A DNA stretch of 64,000 nt. It comes from Planktophila sp965267775. Lineage in GTDB: Bacteria; Actinomycetota; Actinomycetes; Nanopelagicales; Nanopelagicaceae. Position 1 is the first letter of the stretch; each line of letters starts with the position of its first letter. Position numbers and translations under genes: made by a program. A model generated the notes under the pieces. The model was not told the DNA's origin and did not search any database. It worked only from the letters and a program-made list of their open reading frames with translations. Location of the stretch: assembly GCA_965267775.1 (NCBI GenBank), contig OZ254140.1, positions 992,001-1,056,000 of the forward strand. Reading direction: 5' to 3'. Positions 16,690-26,027 of the stretch are shown here, in pieces.

Positions 16690-18779
16690 TTCTTCTCCCC
16701 TGCTGGTCGCGTCGCTGGTGAAATCTTAGGTAGCTTCTCTGGTGGCTTACCTGTCGGGAACAATGATGATGCTTGATCAACCTTATTGCCCTTTACTCCA
16801 AAGAGAGTCTCATAAATCTTACGGATACCTACCGCTGATGTACTTGCACCGAAACCGCCTTGGCTCACCATCATTACTGCAACATAACGAGGCTGAGCAG
16901 CTGGCGCGAATGATGCATACCAAGCAGAGTCATCTTTTGCTCGACCATTGGGGTTCTTACCGAAGACTTGAGCAGTTCCTGTCTTTCCAGCCGTTGCAAT
17001 CGGAAAACCTGAAAAGACGCCTGCAGAAGTACCGGAGACTGTTACCTCATGTAGCGCATCATGCAAGAAGGCGATAGTTGTTGGGGTTACGCCAATATCG
17101 CCGAGAGCCTCTGGCTGGAAAGTCTTAATTACATTGCCATTATTTGAGATGATTGCTTTGGCGACAGTTGGCTTCCAAATTGTTCCGCCATTTGCGATAG
17201 CGCCATACATCTGAGCTAACTTGATTGGTGTGATGACTGTGTCACCTTGGCCAATAGAGAAGTTCACTGCATCACCTGCGCGGACTTTATCTCCATCTAC
17301 ACAATTCTCTTTTGCCAACTGAATCAAGAAAGGCGTCTGTTGAGCTTTAGTGGTGCGTTCTGTGTAGTGACAGTAGAAATCTTTATTCTGCGCATACCAA
17401 GCTCGTCGCCATTCACGATCTGCGAGGCGACTCTTTGATTCAGAGGGAAGATCGACTCCAGTCTTCTCCCCCATTTGGAAACGCTTTGCAGCGTTGAAGA
17501 AGTAATCATGTGCATTTGATTTTGGCTTGAGTCCACCGTCACGTAGCCATTCATCGAAGGCGATTCGATACCAAATCGTGTCGCAAGAGACCGCCATCGC
17601 CTTCTTCATTGAGAGCACACCTTGGGACTTTGATTCAAAGTTATTGAAGACTCGAGTACCGACCTCAACTGTTGCTGGGCAGTTATAGCTTTTCTGCATT
17701 GAATAACCTGCATCAGTTGCTGCAACTACAGAGACCGCCTTAAAAGTTGAGCCCGGTGCATATAGTCCTTGAAGTGCGCGGTTGAGTGCAGGTACGCCAG
17801 TCTTTTCACTAAAGAGATCTTTTGCCTCCTGGACCGTAAGACCAGTTTCAAATGAGTTTGGGTTAAATGTTGGGTAGGAAGCGAGAGCGAGAATTTGGCC
17901 ATTTGTTGTATCCATGACAACGACAGCGCCACCATCGGCATAGTGCCCAGATGCCTTTGCTCGTCGCACAGCATCAGCGAGTGCTTGTTCAGCAGATGCC
18001 TGAAGACGAATGTCGATGCTCGTAACGAGGTGATTACCTGGAATTGGCTTTGTATTCTGGCTTGTACTTGTTACCGCTTCTTTACGATCAACAATGACTG
18101 TCTTAATTCCAGGTGTACCGCGCAGATAAGAGTCATATTGAATCTCTAACCCTGCCTTACCAATAGATTCAGATCTAAAGTAAGAACGACCGCTTGCTCC
18201 TGAGAGATCGTAATCAGTAAGCGGGCCAACGTAACCAAGAAGGTGCGCAGCATTAACTCCTGCAATTGCCGGATAGTTTCGAATTGCAATCGGAGTTGCA
18301 GAAATTCCTGGGAATTTATCTGAGCGCTCAACAATTTGAAGTGCAATCTGAGGATCTGCTTCTTTCGTGATTGGGATTGGCTGGAAACGTGAACCAGTCC
18401 AACATCCAGCCTTCTTCCCCTTCGGCAATTCACCACAAAGTCGGGTGCGCTGCCAGACATCTGCAAAGTTAAGTCCTAATAAGTTAGCGAGATCTTTTAC
18501 CGCTGCATAACCCTTATCTGGCTGCTTATCAATCTTGGTGCGATCAACAGTTACTGCTAAACCGACCTTATTGAGCGCTAGCGGAACTCCTGATGAATCT
18601 ACGATTAATCCACGAGTTGCTGGTGTAACAACATCACGGCTTTGAATGCTTAGCGCCGCATCTCGATACTTCGGACCTGCCGCCACTTGTAGATAAAAGA
18701 GACGCCCCATCAGCGCAAAGAGAAGCGATGCAATAAAGATCTGTAAGAAGATGAGCGAGAGCCTAGAACGTTGATTCAT
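16686..18779 (-). CDS. mrdA: Penicillin-binding protein 2 (class B transpeptidase)
   Basis: Membrane-anchored D,D-transpeptidase that crosslinks elongation peptidoglycan together with RodA, 697 residues. It has an N-terminal membrane helix (LSLIFLQIFIASLLFALMGRLF), a pedestal/dimerisation domain, then the transpeptidase domain with S-T-F-K (APGSTFKAVS), S-C-D (AVSCDTIWY) and KTGT (AGKTGTAQVF). The start chosen is ATG 18779, overlapping the mreD stop as ATGA; a longer frame to 18860 lies within mreD. The C-terminal tail is short and Pro/Lys-rich. S-C-D instead of S-x-N is a common class B variant. Confidence 0.95.
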   Translation of the reverse strand: MNQRSRLSLIFLQIFIASLLFALMGRLFYLQVAAGPKYRDAALSIQSRDVVTPATRGLIVDSSGVPLALNKVGLAVTVDRTKIDKQPDKGYAAVKDLANLLGLNFADVWQRTRLCGELPKGKKAGCWTGSRFQPIPITKEADPQIALQIVERSDKFPGISATPIAIRNYPAIAGVNAAHLLGYVGPLTDYDLSGASGRSYFRSESIGKAGLEIQYDSYLRGTPGIKTVIVDRKEAVTSTSQNTKPIPGNHLVTSIDIRLQASAEQALADAVRRAKASGHYADGGAVVVMDTTNGQILALASYPTFNPNSFETGLTVQEAKDLFSEKTGVPALNRALQGLYAPGSTFKAVSVVAATDAGYSMQKSYNCPATVEVGTRVFNNFESKSQGVLSMKKAMAVSCDTIWYRIAFDEWLRDGGLKPKSNAHDYFFNAAKRFQMGEKTGVDLPSESKSRLADREWRRAWYAQNKDFYCHYTERTTKAQQTPFLIQLAKENCVDGDKVRAGDAVNFSIGQGDTVITPIKLAQMYGAIANGGTIWKPTVAKAIISNNGNVIKTFQPEALGDIGVTPTTIAFLHDALHEVTVSGTSAGVFSGFPIATAGKTGTAQVFGKNPNGRAKDDSAWYASFAPAAQPRYVAVMMVSQGGFGASTSAVGIRKIYETLFGVKGNKVDQASSLFPTGKPPEKLPKISPATRPAGEKK

Positions 18780-19297
18780 ATACGCGATGCCGTTCCAAAT
18801 ACCAATGCATGCAATCGAGAGATGATTGGCAAGAGCAATGGAGTGACGACGGCGCTCCAAAATGCAGTTCCAATGAAGATAAATAGAACTTGAGAGATAC
18901 TTCCCAGCTCTTGTCCAAGTAATAATCCAAAGAGTGCAAAGGAAACTTGAGCGCCTGCGACACCTGCCACTACGAGGAAGACGATATTGAGTGGATTGGC
19001 GCGAACGTGATCATCTCCATAAGAGAGGAATGAGATGACAAATGAAACGAGAATCAGTACAAGGGTCCAATGCCCCAGTGGACCAGGAGAAGTTTCAGAG
19101 AGATCCATCAAGAGCCCTGCGCCAAAACCGGTAAGTGCGCCGATTTCAGGTGTGCTCATCGAAGCCCACGCGAGTGTGAAGATGAGAATTAATGAGAAGC
19201 CACCTGCAGGTAGGCGCATCTGCGTAACAAATCCTTCTTGAAGGAGATAAATAATTATGAAGATTGGAAATGAGAATAGAAATCTACGAGAGATCAT
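18776..19297 (-). CDS. mreD: Rod shape-determining protein MreD
   Basis: Small integral membrane protein (173 residues, about five helices) of the elongasome, linking MreC to the peptidoglycan synthases. Recognised mainly by position between mreC and mrdA, by topology, and by the MreD-like segment GFGAGLLMDLSETSPGPLGHWTL. It starts 6 bp after the mreC stop and overlaps mrdA by 4 bp. Confidence 0.9.
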   Translation of the reverse strand: MISRRFLFSFPIFIIIYLLQEGFVTQMRLPAGGFSLILIFTLAWASMSTPEIGALTGFGAGLLMDLSETSPGPLGHWTLVLILVSFVISFLSYGDDHVRANPLNIVFLVVAGVAGAQVSFALFGLLLGQELGSISQVLFIFIGTAFWSAVVTPLLLPIISRLHALVFGTASRI

Positions 19298-19303
19298 CGC
19301 GAC

Positions 19304-20233
19304 TTATCCCTTGGAAGATGGTGATGGGCTGGGAGTTGCCGTGACAGTTACCGTTGGAATCGGAGTTGGCTGTGGCTTAGGAGGTACAAGAGAATCGCGA
19401 GGATCTGCCGAAGGCGCACCTACGACGACTGCAACAACTCCTAGTGTTGAGAAGTTTGTATAGAACTTCACATCAGCTGTCTGAGTTACAGCGCCAGCAG
19501 AGTTATCGACTGAAGTGACTTCACCGATGGGAACTCCAGGAACAAATGGACGACCATTTTTGCTACCGCGCGCCAAAATTGCATCGCCGACCTTGACCTC
19601 GGTGGTGTTATCGAGAAGCTGCAAGACTCCCTTGCGCGTGCCTTGTCCGCTCAAAATACCGATCTGCTGTGAGCCTGCAATGCGCGCACCAACGCGGAAG
19701 GATGGATCTGAAGCGAGCTGCACAACGGCGCTATTTGCATATGCAATCTTTACAACTCCGACCAGACCAAATCCGGAGATCACTGTCATATTTGTATGGA
19801 TACCAGATTTGCTTCCAGCGTCAATTGTGATTGTCTGTGTAAATGAAGTGCTGGCACCTTGTGAAATTACCTTTGCACCCACAACTTTAAATCCGCCATT
19901 GCCCGCAAGGTCGAGAACGCTCTTGAGTTGATTTAATTCTGCATCTGCAACTTTGCGATTGAGTAGCGCTTGTCGCAGGGCATCATTATCAGCTTTTAAC
20001 TTCTCAATCTGATTACGTGTGCGACCTAAGTGAGTCACATCAGAAAGGAAATTACGAACTGGCGAGAGAACCCATGACCCACCCCTTTGGACTGGAGTGA
20101 GCGCGGTCTGTGTTCCTGTGCGAATTCCATCGATTACTTGAACGCCACGCAGATCGAGAGTGATCAAGAAGAGCGAGGTAACAATGAGAACGATGAGCAG
20201 TAAGCGACCACGATTGTCGCCACCATAACGCAC
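19304..20233 (-). CDS. mreC: Cell shape-determining protein MreC
   Basis: Bitopic membrane protein of the elongasome, 309 residues. It has one N-terminal helix (LLLIVLIVTSLFLITL), a coiled-coil stretch (TRNQIEKLKADNDALRQALL) and the beta-domain with conserved GLVGVVKIA and VGDAILARGSKNGRPFVPGV segments. The C-terminal tail is Pro/Thr/Ser-rich (QPTPIPTVTVTATPSPSPSS) and probably disordered in the periplasm-like space. The start is GTG 20233, 13 bp after mreB. Confidence 0.94.
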   Translation of the reverse strand: MRYGGDNRGRLLLIVLIVTSLFLITLDLRGVQVIDGIRTGTQTALTPVQRGGSWVLSPVRNFLSDVTHLGRTRNQIEKLKADNDALRQALLNRKVADAELNQLKSVLDLAGNGGFKVVGAKVISQGASTSFTQTITIDAGSKSGIHTNMTVISGFGLVGVVKIAYANSAVVQLASDPSFRVGARIAGSQQIGILSGQGTRKGVLQLLDNTTEVKVGDAILARGSKNGRPFVPGVPIGEVTSVDNSAGAVTQTADVKFYTNFSTLGVVAVVVGAPSADPRDSLVPPKPQPTPIPTVTVTATPSPSPSSKG

Positions 20234-20246
20234 GAGTTGTAGACCT

Positions 20247-21278
20247 TTAGCGACGTGGCTCTGAAATCAAAACCTTTTCAAGGGCTTCGAATTCTTCAAT
20301 GCACTTACCTGAACCCTCAACAACTGCATCGAGTGGACGGTCTGCAATATGAATTGGCATTCCTGTCTCACGACGAAGACGCTCATCAAGACCCTTAAGA
20401 AGTGCGCCTCCACCTGTAAGAACGATTCCACGATCCATAAGATCTGAGGAGAGCTCTGGTGGACACTTATCAAGTGTTCCCTTTACAGCGTTAACAATTG
20501 CATTAACAGGCTCTTCGAGCGCCTTGCGGATCTCGGCAGCTGTTACAACGATTGTCTTTGGAAGACCTGTTGCAAGGTCGCGACCGCGGATCTCTGCATC
20601 ATTCTCGCCTTGTAGTGGGAATGCAGAACCAATCGCCATCTTGATCTCTTCTGCTGTGCGCTCACCCAAAAGGAGTGAATATTCGCGCTTTACCCAGTTA
20701 ATAATTGATTGATCGAGCTCATCTCCACCAACGCGGATTGAGAGCGCTGTAACGATTCCACCGAGTGAAATAACAGCAACTTCAGTTGTTCCGCCTCCGA
20801 TATCGACAACCATATTTCCGGTTGGCTCGTGAATTGGAAGACCTGCACCAATCGCAGCAGCCATTGGCTCTTCGATGATGTAAACCTTACGCGCGCCAGC
20901 TGCATAACCTGCATCCTTAACTGCGCGCTGCTCAACACCAGTAATACCTGATGGAACACAGACAACGATACGTGGTTTAGCCAAGTAGCTGCGCTTATGC
21001 ACCTTCTGAATAAAGTAACGAAGCATGCGCTCAGTTGTGTCGAAGTCTGCGATAACGCCATCCTTCAGTGGACGGATAGCAACGATATTGCCCGGTGTAC
21101 GACCAATCATCTTCTTCGCTTCGATACCTACAGCGAGAATTCCGCCAGTATCTTGATTGACAGCAACAACTGAAGGCTCGTTAAGAACGATGCCGCGACC
21201 GCGAACATAGACGAGTGTATTTGCAGTACCGAGATCGACCGCCATATCGCGACCGATGAAAGACATCTTGCTTGACAT
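20247..21278 (-). CDS. mreB: Rod shape-determining protein MreB
   Basis: Actin-like ATPase that forms membrane-bound filaments guiding wall synthesis, 343 residues. Actin-fold motifs are phosphate 1 DLGTANTLVYV, phosphate 2 DIGGGTTEVAVIS and the adenosine motif LTGGGALLKGLDE. Its start shares one base with the ndk stop (TAATG); an internal ATG four codons later (MSFIGRDMAVDLG) is also plausible. Its presence implies rod-shaped or elongating cells, while many small planktonic Actinobacteria lack or retain it variably. Confidence 0.97.
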   Translation of the reverse strand: MSSKMSFIGRDMAVDLGTANTLVYVRGRGIVLNEPSVVAVNQDTGGILAVGIEAKKMIGRTPGNIVAIRPLKDGVIADFDTTERMLRYFIQKVHKRSYLAKPRIVVCVPSGITGVEQRAVKDAGYAAGARKVYIIEEPMAAAIGAGLPIHEPTGNMVVDIGGGTTEVAVISLGGIVTALSIRVGGDELDQSIINWVKREYSLLLGERTAEEIKMAIGSAFPLQGENDAEIRGRDLATGLPKTIVVTAAEIRKALEEPVNAIVNAVKGTLDKCPPELSSDLMDRGIVLTGGGALLKGLDERLRRETGMPIHIADRPLDAVVEGSGKCIEEFEALEKVLISEPRR

Positions 21279-21703
21279 TATTTACCTCCAAAGAAAATTG
21301 CAATTTCGCGAGCTGCAGATTCAACTGAATCTGAACCATGTACGAGATTCTGTGTAACTTTTGTTCCTGCATCGCGTGCGAGATCTCCGCGGATTGTTCC
21401 GGGATCTGCAACTGTTGGATCTGTAGTTCCTGCGATATTTCGGAAACCTTCAATGACGCGATTGCCCTCGACGACCATTGCAACAATGGGGCCAGATAAC
21501 ATGAACTCAACGAGTGGTTCGAAGAATGGCTTACCTTGGTGCTCGGCATAGTGTTGCTCGAGTAGTGCGCGGTCTGCTTGCAACATGCGCAACTGTGTGA
21601 TCGTGTAACCCTTACGTTCGATGCGGGCGATAATTTCGCCGACGAGAGAACGAGCTACGCCATCTGGCTTAACGAGGACAAGTGTCTTTTCTAAAGTACT
21701 CAC
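21278..21703 (-). CDS. ndk: Nucleoside diphosphate kinase
   Basis: Transfers the gamma-phosphate between NTPs and NDPs through a phospho-histidine. It has 141 residues, with the active-site block NLVHGSDSVESA and the N-terminal LEKTLVLVKPDGVARSLVGEII. The start is GTG 21703, with TAGAAT exactly 6 nt upstream and no Shine-Dalgarno, so leaderless. It is coupled to mreB by TAATG. Position next to DUF4233 and folC is conserved in Actinobacteria. Confidence 0.97.
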   Translation of the reverse strand: MSTLEKTLVLVKPDGVARSLVGEIIARIERKGYTITQLRMLQADRALLEQHYAEHQGKPFFEPLVEFMLSGPIVAMVVEGNRVIEGFRNIAGTTDPTVADPGTIRGDLARDAGTKVTQNLVHGSDSVESAAREIAIFFGGK

Positions 21704-21709
21704 CCGCCC

Positions 21710-21715
21710 ATTCTA
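21710..21715 (-). promoter_or_regulatory. -10 element of ndk-mreB operon, leaderless
   Basis: Minus-strand TAGAAT, 6 nt before GTG 21703. It lies in the 19-bp gap after the DUF4233 stop codon, giving an internal promoter that can drive ndk and the shape genes apart from folC. Confidence 0.55.
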
Positions 21716-21722
21716 TTGGGCG

Positions 21723-22073
21723 TTAGGACTCCCCCGCGCCACGAGATTTTTCAGCCTCAACGAGCAGGGCGGCGCGGAAAGCCTCCCCTTTTCGCCCGAC
21801 GACGATGGCAGCAATCCAGAGCCCTGCGAAGAGAGTTCCGATAAATGCCATCGAAGGCACAACAAACGCATAGGAAATCATCAGTAATTGCAAGATTGAG
21901 GCGATGATCCATCCGTAGCTCTTCTTGAGAAGACCAGGGGTGAGAAGAAAGAGTAGGGCGAGAATTGCACCAGCAATCAGGGCTGAGGATGAATGGTCAT
22001 TTTTTGCAATCAAGATTGCAAAGCTCATCACGAAGAACTCCATGACAAGTACAGCTGAACCGAGTACGCGCAT
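21723..22073 (-). CDS. DUF4233 membrane protein
   Basis: Small integral membrane protein of 116 residues with about four hydrophobic segments (AVLVMEFFVMSFAILIA, ALIAGAILALLFLLTPGLL, GWIIASILQLLMISYAFVV, AFIGTLFAGLWIAAIVVG). Family DUF4233 characteristically sits between folC and ndk in Actinobacteria, as here. The function is unknown. It is coupled to folC by a TAATG overlap. Identification rests on position, size and topology together. Confidence 0.82.
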   Translation of the reverse strand: MRVLGSAVLVMEFFVMSFAILIAKNDHSSSALIAGAILALLFLLTPGLLKKSYGWIIASILQLLMISYAFVVPSMAFIGTLFAGLWIAAIVVGRKGEAFRAALLVEAEKSRGAGES

Positions 22074-23431
22074 TACTGATCTTCCTTCGCAAATCGCTTT
22101 CGAACGGTTGTGCGGGCTTCGCCGACGGTAACGACAGAACCGGTAATCAAGATTCCGACAGTATCTTCACTGAGAGGTCGTACTGAATCTTTAATCGCCT
22201 TATCGATTGCCGCATCAAGAGTCTCGGCTGAAAATACTCGCTCTGATCCGAAAACTTCAGTTGCTAACTTCTCGAGTTCGGCGACATCCATTGATCGAGA
22301 TGAAGAATTCTTTGTAACGATTATCGAGTCCATAACTTTCTCGAACTCAACGAGCGCGCCTCGGACATCCTTATCTGCCATTGAAGCCACGATGCCGATT
22401 ACCTCATCGAAGGTGAACTCGCCTTGAATCGTCTCAGTGATAGCTCGAGCACCATGTGGGTTATGCGCCGCATCGATAATAATTGTTGGGTCACGATGTA
22501 GGACTTCGCAGCGACCTGGTGATTGAACGTTTGCGAATCCTGCAATGACCGCATCGTAATCAAGCTCTTGATCACCAAAGAATGCTTCAACAGCGACGAG
22601 TGCGGCCGCCGCATTTGATGCTTGGTGCTTTCCATGGAGCGGCAAGAAGATTTCTTCGTAAGTGTCTTTTGAGGTCTTAATGGTGAGAAGTTGACCGCCC
22701 ACAGCAAGTGCGCGAGATTCGATAATGTACTCCACGCCTTCGCGGGCGATATCTGCTCCTACCTCTGCAGCTCGCTTCAAAAGCTCAACAGCTGCTTCAG
22801 GCTGTTGTTGGGCAAGAACTACAAAGCCACCCTCTTTTATGATGCCGGCCTTTGTTTTCGCTATCTCTGCGATTGTGTTTCCCAGATATTCTGTGTGATC
22901 GAGATCGATGGGCATGATTACCGATACATCAGCATCAATTACGTTTGTAGCATCCCACTCTCCACCCATGCCAACTTCAATAACGCCTACATCAATTGGA
23001 TGCTCAGCAAATGCCGCAAATGCGAGTGCTGTCATCGCTTCAAAGAATGAAATTGGAGTATCAAACTTTGTATCCATAAAGTCGAGATAGGCAGCAATAT
23101 CGTTATAGGAGAAGATCATCGCCTTAGGATCAATGGGTTGACCATTGATAGAGATGCGTTCGAGATAAGACTCAAGGTGCGGCGAAGTGAAGCGACCTGT
23201 GCGTAAGCCCATCTCGAAGAGAAGAGAATCAATCATTCGCGCAGTCGTGGTCTTGCCGTTCGTTCCGCCCACATGAAGGGTTGGGTAGGTAAGTTGCGGA
23301 GAACCTAGAACATCGACAAGAGCGGCTATGCGTTCAAGGGTTGGCTCAATCTTTGTCTCTGGCCAACGCTTAAGAAGTGCCTGCTCAATTGCATCAATAC
23401 GCTCTTGATCGTCAGGTGTGATTGCGCTCAT
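22073..23431 (-). CDS. folC: Bifunctional folylpolyglutamate/dihydrofolate synthase
   Basis: Mur-ligase-fold enzyme that adds glutamate to dihydropteroate and folates, 452 residues. Visible motifs are the P-loop GGTNGKTTTARMIDSLL, RTGRFTSPHLESYLERI, GVIEVGMGGEWDATNV and DHTEYLGNTIAEIA. Its start is immediately adjacent to the valS stop (no gap), so the gene is probably read from the valS promoter and translationally coupled. Confidence 0.95.
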   Translation of the reverse strand: MSAITPDDQERIDAIEQALLKRWPETKIEPTLERIAALVDVLGSPQLTYPTLHVGGTNGKTTTARMIDSLLFEMGLRTGRFTSPHLESYLERISINGQPIDPKAMIFSYNDIAAYLDFMDTKFDTPISFFEAMTALAFAAFAEHPIDVGVIEVGMGGEWDATNVIDADVSVIMPIDLDHTEYLGNTIAEIAKTKAGIIKEGGFVVLAQQQPEAAVELLKRAAEVGADIAREGVEYIIESRALAVGGQLLTIKTSKDTYEEIFLPLHGKHQASNAAAALVAVEAFFGDQELDYDAVIAGFANVQSPGRCEVLHRDPTIIIDAAHNPHGARAITETIQGEFTFDEVIGIVASMADKDVRGALVEFEKVMDSIIVTKNSSSRSMDVAELEKLATEVFGSERVFSAETLDAAIDKAIKDSVRPLSEDTVGILITGSVVTVGEARTTVRKRFAKEDQ

Positions 23432-26005
23432 CTACTTTAACGCAGCCAACTGTGCCGTGATCCGTTCGATATCAGCAGTTGTAGCTGCCTGACGTTCACG
23501 AATCTCTGCAACAACGTTCTCTGGGGCCTTCGCCATAAATCCTTGGTTGTTTAGTTTTACCTCTGCGGTTGCAAGATCTTTCTTTGCAGTTGCGAGATCT
23601 TTCTCAAGACGTGTGCGTTCTGCTTCGACATCTACAGCGCCAGATAGATCGAGTTCGCACTTAATTGCGCCGATCTCAACAGATGCACTTGCCGTGAAAT
23701 CAACGAGCTCAAGCTTTAAAAGAAATGCCATCGCTGATGAATACTGCGCAACATCAGCAGGTGCAATAAAGCGGCCAGGAATCTTCTGGCTTGGCTTGAC
23801 TCCCTGATCGTTACGGAAGCGACGTACCTCTGTAATTACACGTTGCAACTGTGTAATGAGCTCTTCAGCTGACTTATCGAGATGAGAAGCATCAACGATG
23901 GGCCATGAAGCGTTCATGAGGGTCTCTCCCCCAGTAAATGTTGTCCATAGCTCTTCTGTAATAAATGGCATTACAGGGTGCAAGAGGCGGAAGAGCTGAT
24001 CGAGAACAAATCCAAGAACGCGCTGAGTTGATTGTGCATTTCCAGATGCAAATGCCTCTTTCGAGAGTTCGAGATACCAGTCGCAGAGATCGTCCCAAGC
24101 AAAGTGATAGATGACCTCACTTGCACGAGCGAACTCGTAGGTTGAGAGAAGTTCTGTGTATTGGGCTGTTGTCTCTGAGAGACGAGAGAGAATCCACTTG
24201 TCGATTGCATTGAGCGAATCAATTGCTGGGAGCTCGCCCTCAACGGTTGCGCCATTCATCATTGCAAAACGTGTTGCGTTCCAGAGCTTGGTTGCAAAGT
24301 TACGAGAACCGGCAATCCAATCCTCTGCCAACGCTTGATCCTTACCTGGGTTTGATCCACGAGCAAGTGTGAAGCGGAGGGCATCTGCGCCGTACTTATC
24401 AATAAATTCAAGCGGGTCAACAACGTTGCCCTTGGACTTTGACATCTTCTTACCAAATTGGTCACGAACAAGTCCATGCAAGACGATTGTTCCAAATGGG
24501 GGAACTCCATCCATTGCAAAGAGACCAAACATCATCATGCGAGCTACCCAGAAGAACAAGATGTCGTAACCAGTTACGAGAACGCTTGTTGGGTAGAACT
24601 TCTTTAAATCTGCGGTCTGGTTTGGCCAGCCGAGAGTTGAGAATGGCCAGAGGGCTGATGAGAACCAAGTATCGAGAACATCTGGATCTTGTTCATATCC
24701 TGCTGGCGCACTTTCTCCAGGTCCAACAACGATTACTTCACCATTAGGTCCATACCAAACAGGGATGCGGTGACCCCACCAGAGCTGACGCGAAATACAC
24801 CAATCGTGCATTCCATCAACCCACTCGAAGTAACGTGGTGCAAGTTCTTCTGGTTCAATCTTTACGCGACCATCGCGAACAGCATCTCCTGCTGCCTTTG
24901 CAAGTGGCGCAACCTTTACGAACCACTGCTTTGAAAGACGTGGTTCAACAGTTGTATCGCAACGTGAACAATGTCCGACAGCGTGAATATATGGACGCTT
25001 CTCAGCAACAACTCGTCCAAGCTCCTTAAGCTTTGCAACAACTGCTACGCGCGCTTCGAATCTATCCATTCCATCAAACTCAGTGCCAGTTCCATCCATA
25101 ACACCGTGTTCGTTCATGATGACAACGAAAGGCACGTTGTGGCGTACAGCCATTTCAAAGTCATTTGGATCGTGGGCAGCGGTTACTTTAACGGCGCCTG
25201 TACCAAAATCAGGATCCACAAGTTCATCAGCAATGATTGGGATCATGCGGTTAACAAGTGGCAGGAGAACTTCAGTGCCAATCATGTGCTGGTAGCGAGG
25301 GTCATCCGGGTGAACAGCAACTGCGCCATCGCCCATCATCGTTTCAGCGCGAGTTGTTGCAACAACGATGCTCTGCTCGCCATCACCGTAACGAACCGAA
25401 ACAAATTCGCCTTCATCATCTTGGTGTTCTACTTCAATATCGGAAAGCGCTGTAAGGCAACGTGGACACCAATTGATAATTCGCTCTGCGCGATAGATAA
25501 GCTCTTGGTCATACAACTTCTTGAAGATTGTAAGAACAGCTTGTGAAAGGGTCTCATTCATTGTGAATGCTTCGCGAGACCAGTCAACTGAATCTCCAAG
25601 GCGCTTCATCTGACCGAGAATCTGTCCACCTGATTCGGCCTTCCACTCCCAGACTTTCTTTACAAACTCTTCGCGACCAAGATCGTGGCGAGTCAAACCT
25701 TGAGCTGCAAGCTGCTTCTCAACAACGTTCTGCGTTGCAATTCCCGCGTGATCCATTCCTGGGAGCCAGAGAGCCTCATAACCTTGCATGCGCTTCATGC
25801 GAGTCAAGCAATCTTGAAGAGTCTGATCCAGCGCGTGGCCGATGTGAAGGTTGCCAGTTACGTTGGGAGGAGGGATAACGATTGTGAATGGTTCCTTTGG
25901 CGATGATGAATCTGCCGTGAAGTAACCAGAGTCGACCCAGTGCTGATAGAGGCGTGGCTCAATATCGGCCGGGGTAAAGGATGGAGCGAGTTCGCGCTTC
26001 GTCAT
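23432..26005 (-). CDS. valS: Valyl-tRNA synthetase
   Basis: Class I aminoacyl-tRNA synthetase, 857 residues. It carries the HIGH motif (GNLHIGHALDQTLQD, about residue 52), the CP1 editing domain (TTRAETMMGD...HPDDPRY), the KMSKS loop (KKMSKSKGNVVDP, about 536), an anticodon-binding domain and the C-terminal coiled-coil arm (VEAERTRLEKDLATAKKDLA). The ATG at 26005 has TAGAAT 6 nt upstream and no Shine-Dalgarno: leaderless. Head of a valS-folC-DUF4233 transcript. Confidence 0.97.
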   Translation of the reverse strand: MTKRELAPSFTPADIEPRLYQHWVDSGYFTADSSSPKEPFTIVIPPPNVTGNLHIGHALDQTLQDCLTRMKRMQGYEALWLPGMDHAGIATQNVVEKQLAAQGLTRHDLGREEFVKKVWEWKAESGGQILGQMKRLGDSVDWSREAFTMNETLSQAVLTIFKKLYDQELIYRAERIINWCPRCLTALSDIEVEHQDDEGEFVSVRYGDGEQSIVVATTRAETMMGDGAVAVHPDDPRYQHMIGTEVLLPLVNRMIPIIADELVDPDFGTGAVKVTAAHDPNDFEMAVRHNVPFVVIMNEHGVMDGTGTEFDGMDRFEARVAVVAKLKELGRVVAEKRPYIHAVGHCSRCDTTVEPRLSKQWFVKVAPLAKAAGDAVRDGRVKIEPEELAPRYFEWVDGMHDWCISRQLWWGHRIPVWYGPNGEVIVVGPGESAPAGYEQDPDVLDTWFSSALWPFSTLGWPNQTADLKKFYPTSVLVTGYDILFFWVARMMMFGLFAMDGVPPFGTIVLHGLVRDQFGKKMSKSKGNVVDPLEFIDKYGADALRFTLARGSNPGKDQALAEDWIAGSRNFATKLWNATRFAMMNGATVEGELPAIDSLNAIDKWILSRLSETTAQYTELLSTYEFARASEVIYHFAWDDLCDWYLELSKEAFASGNAQSTQRVLGFVLDQLFRLLHPVMPFITEELWTTFTGGETLMNASWPIVDASHLDKSAEELITQLQRVITEVRRFRNDQGVKPSQKIPGRFIAPADVAQYSSAMAFLLKLELVDFTASASVEIGAIKCELDLSGAVDVEAERTRLEKDLATAKKDLATAEVKLNNQGFMAKAPENVVAEIRERQAATTADIERITAQLAALK

Positions 26006-26011
26006 GAGCGC

Positions 26012-26017
26012 ATTCTA
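26012..26017 (-). promoter_or_regulatory. -10 element of valS, leaderless
   Basis: Minus-strand TAGAAT 6 nt before ATG 26005, located in the 22-bp gap after clpX. Same hexamer and spacing as at ilvD, gatC and ndk. Confidence 0.55.
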
Positions 26018-26027
26018 GCCGGAATGG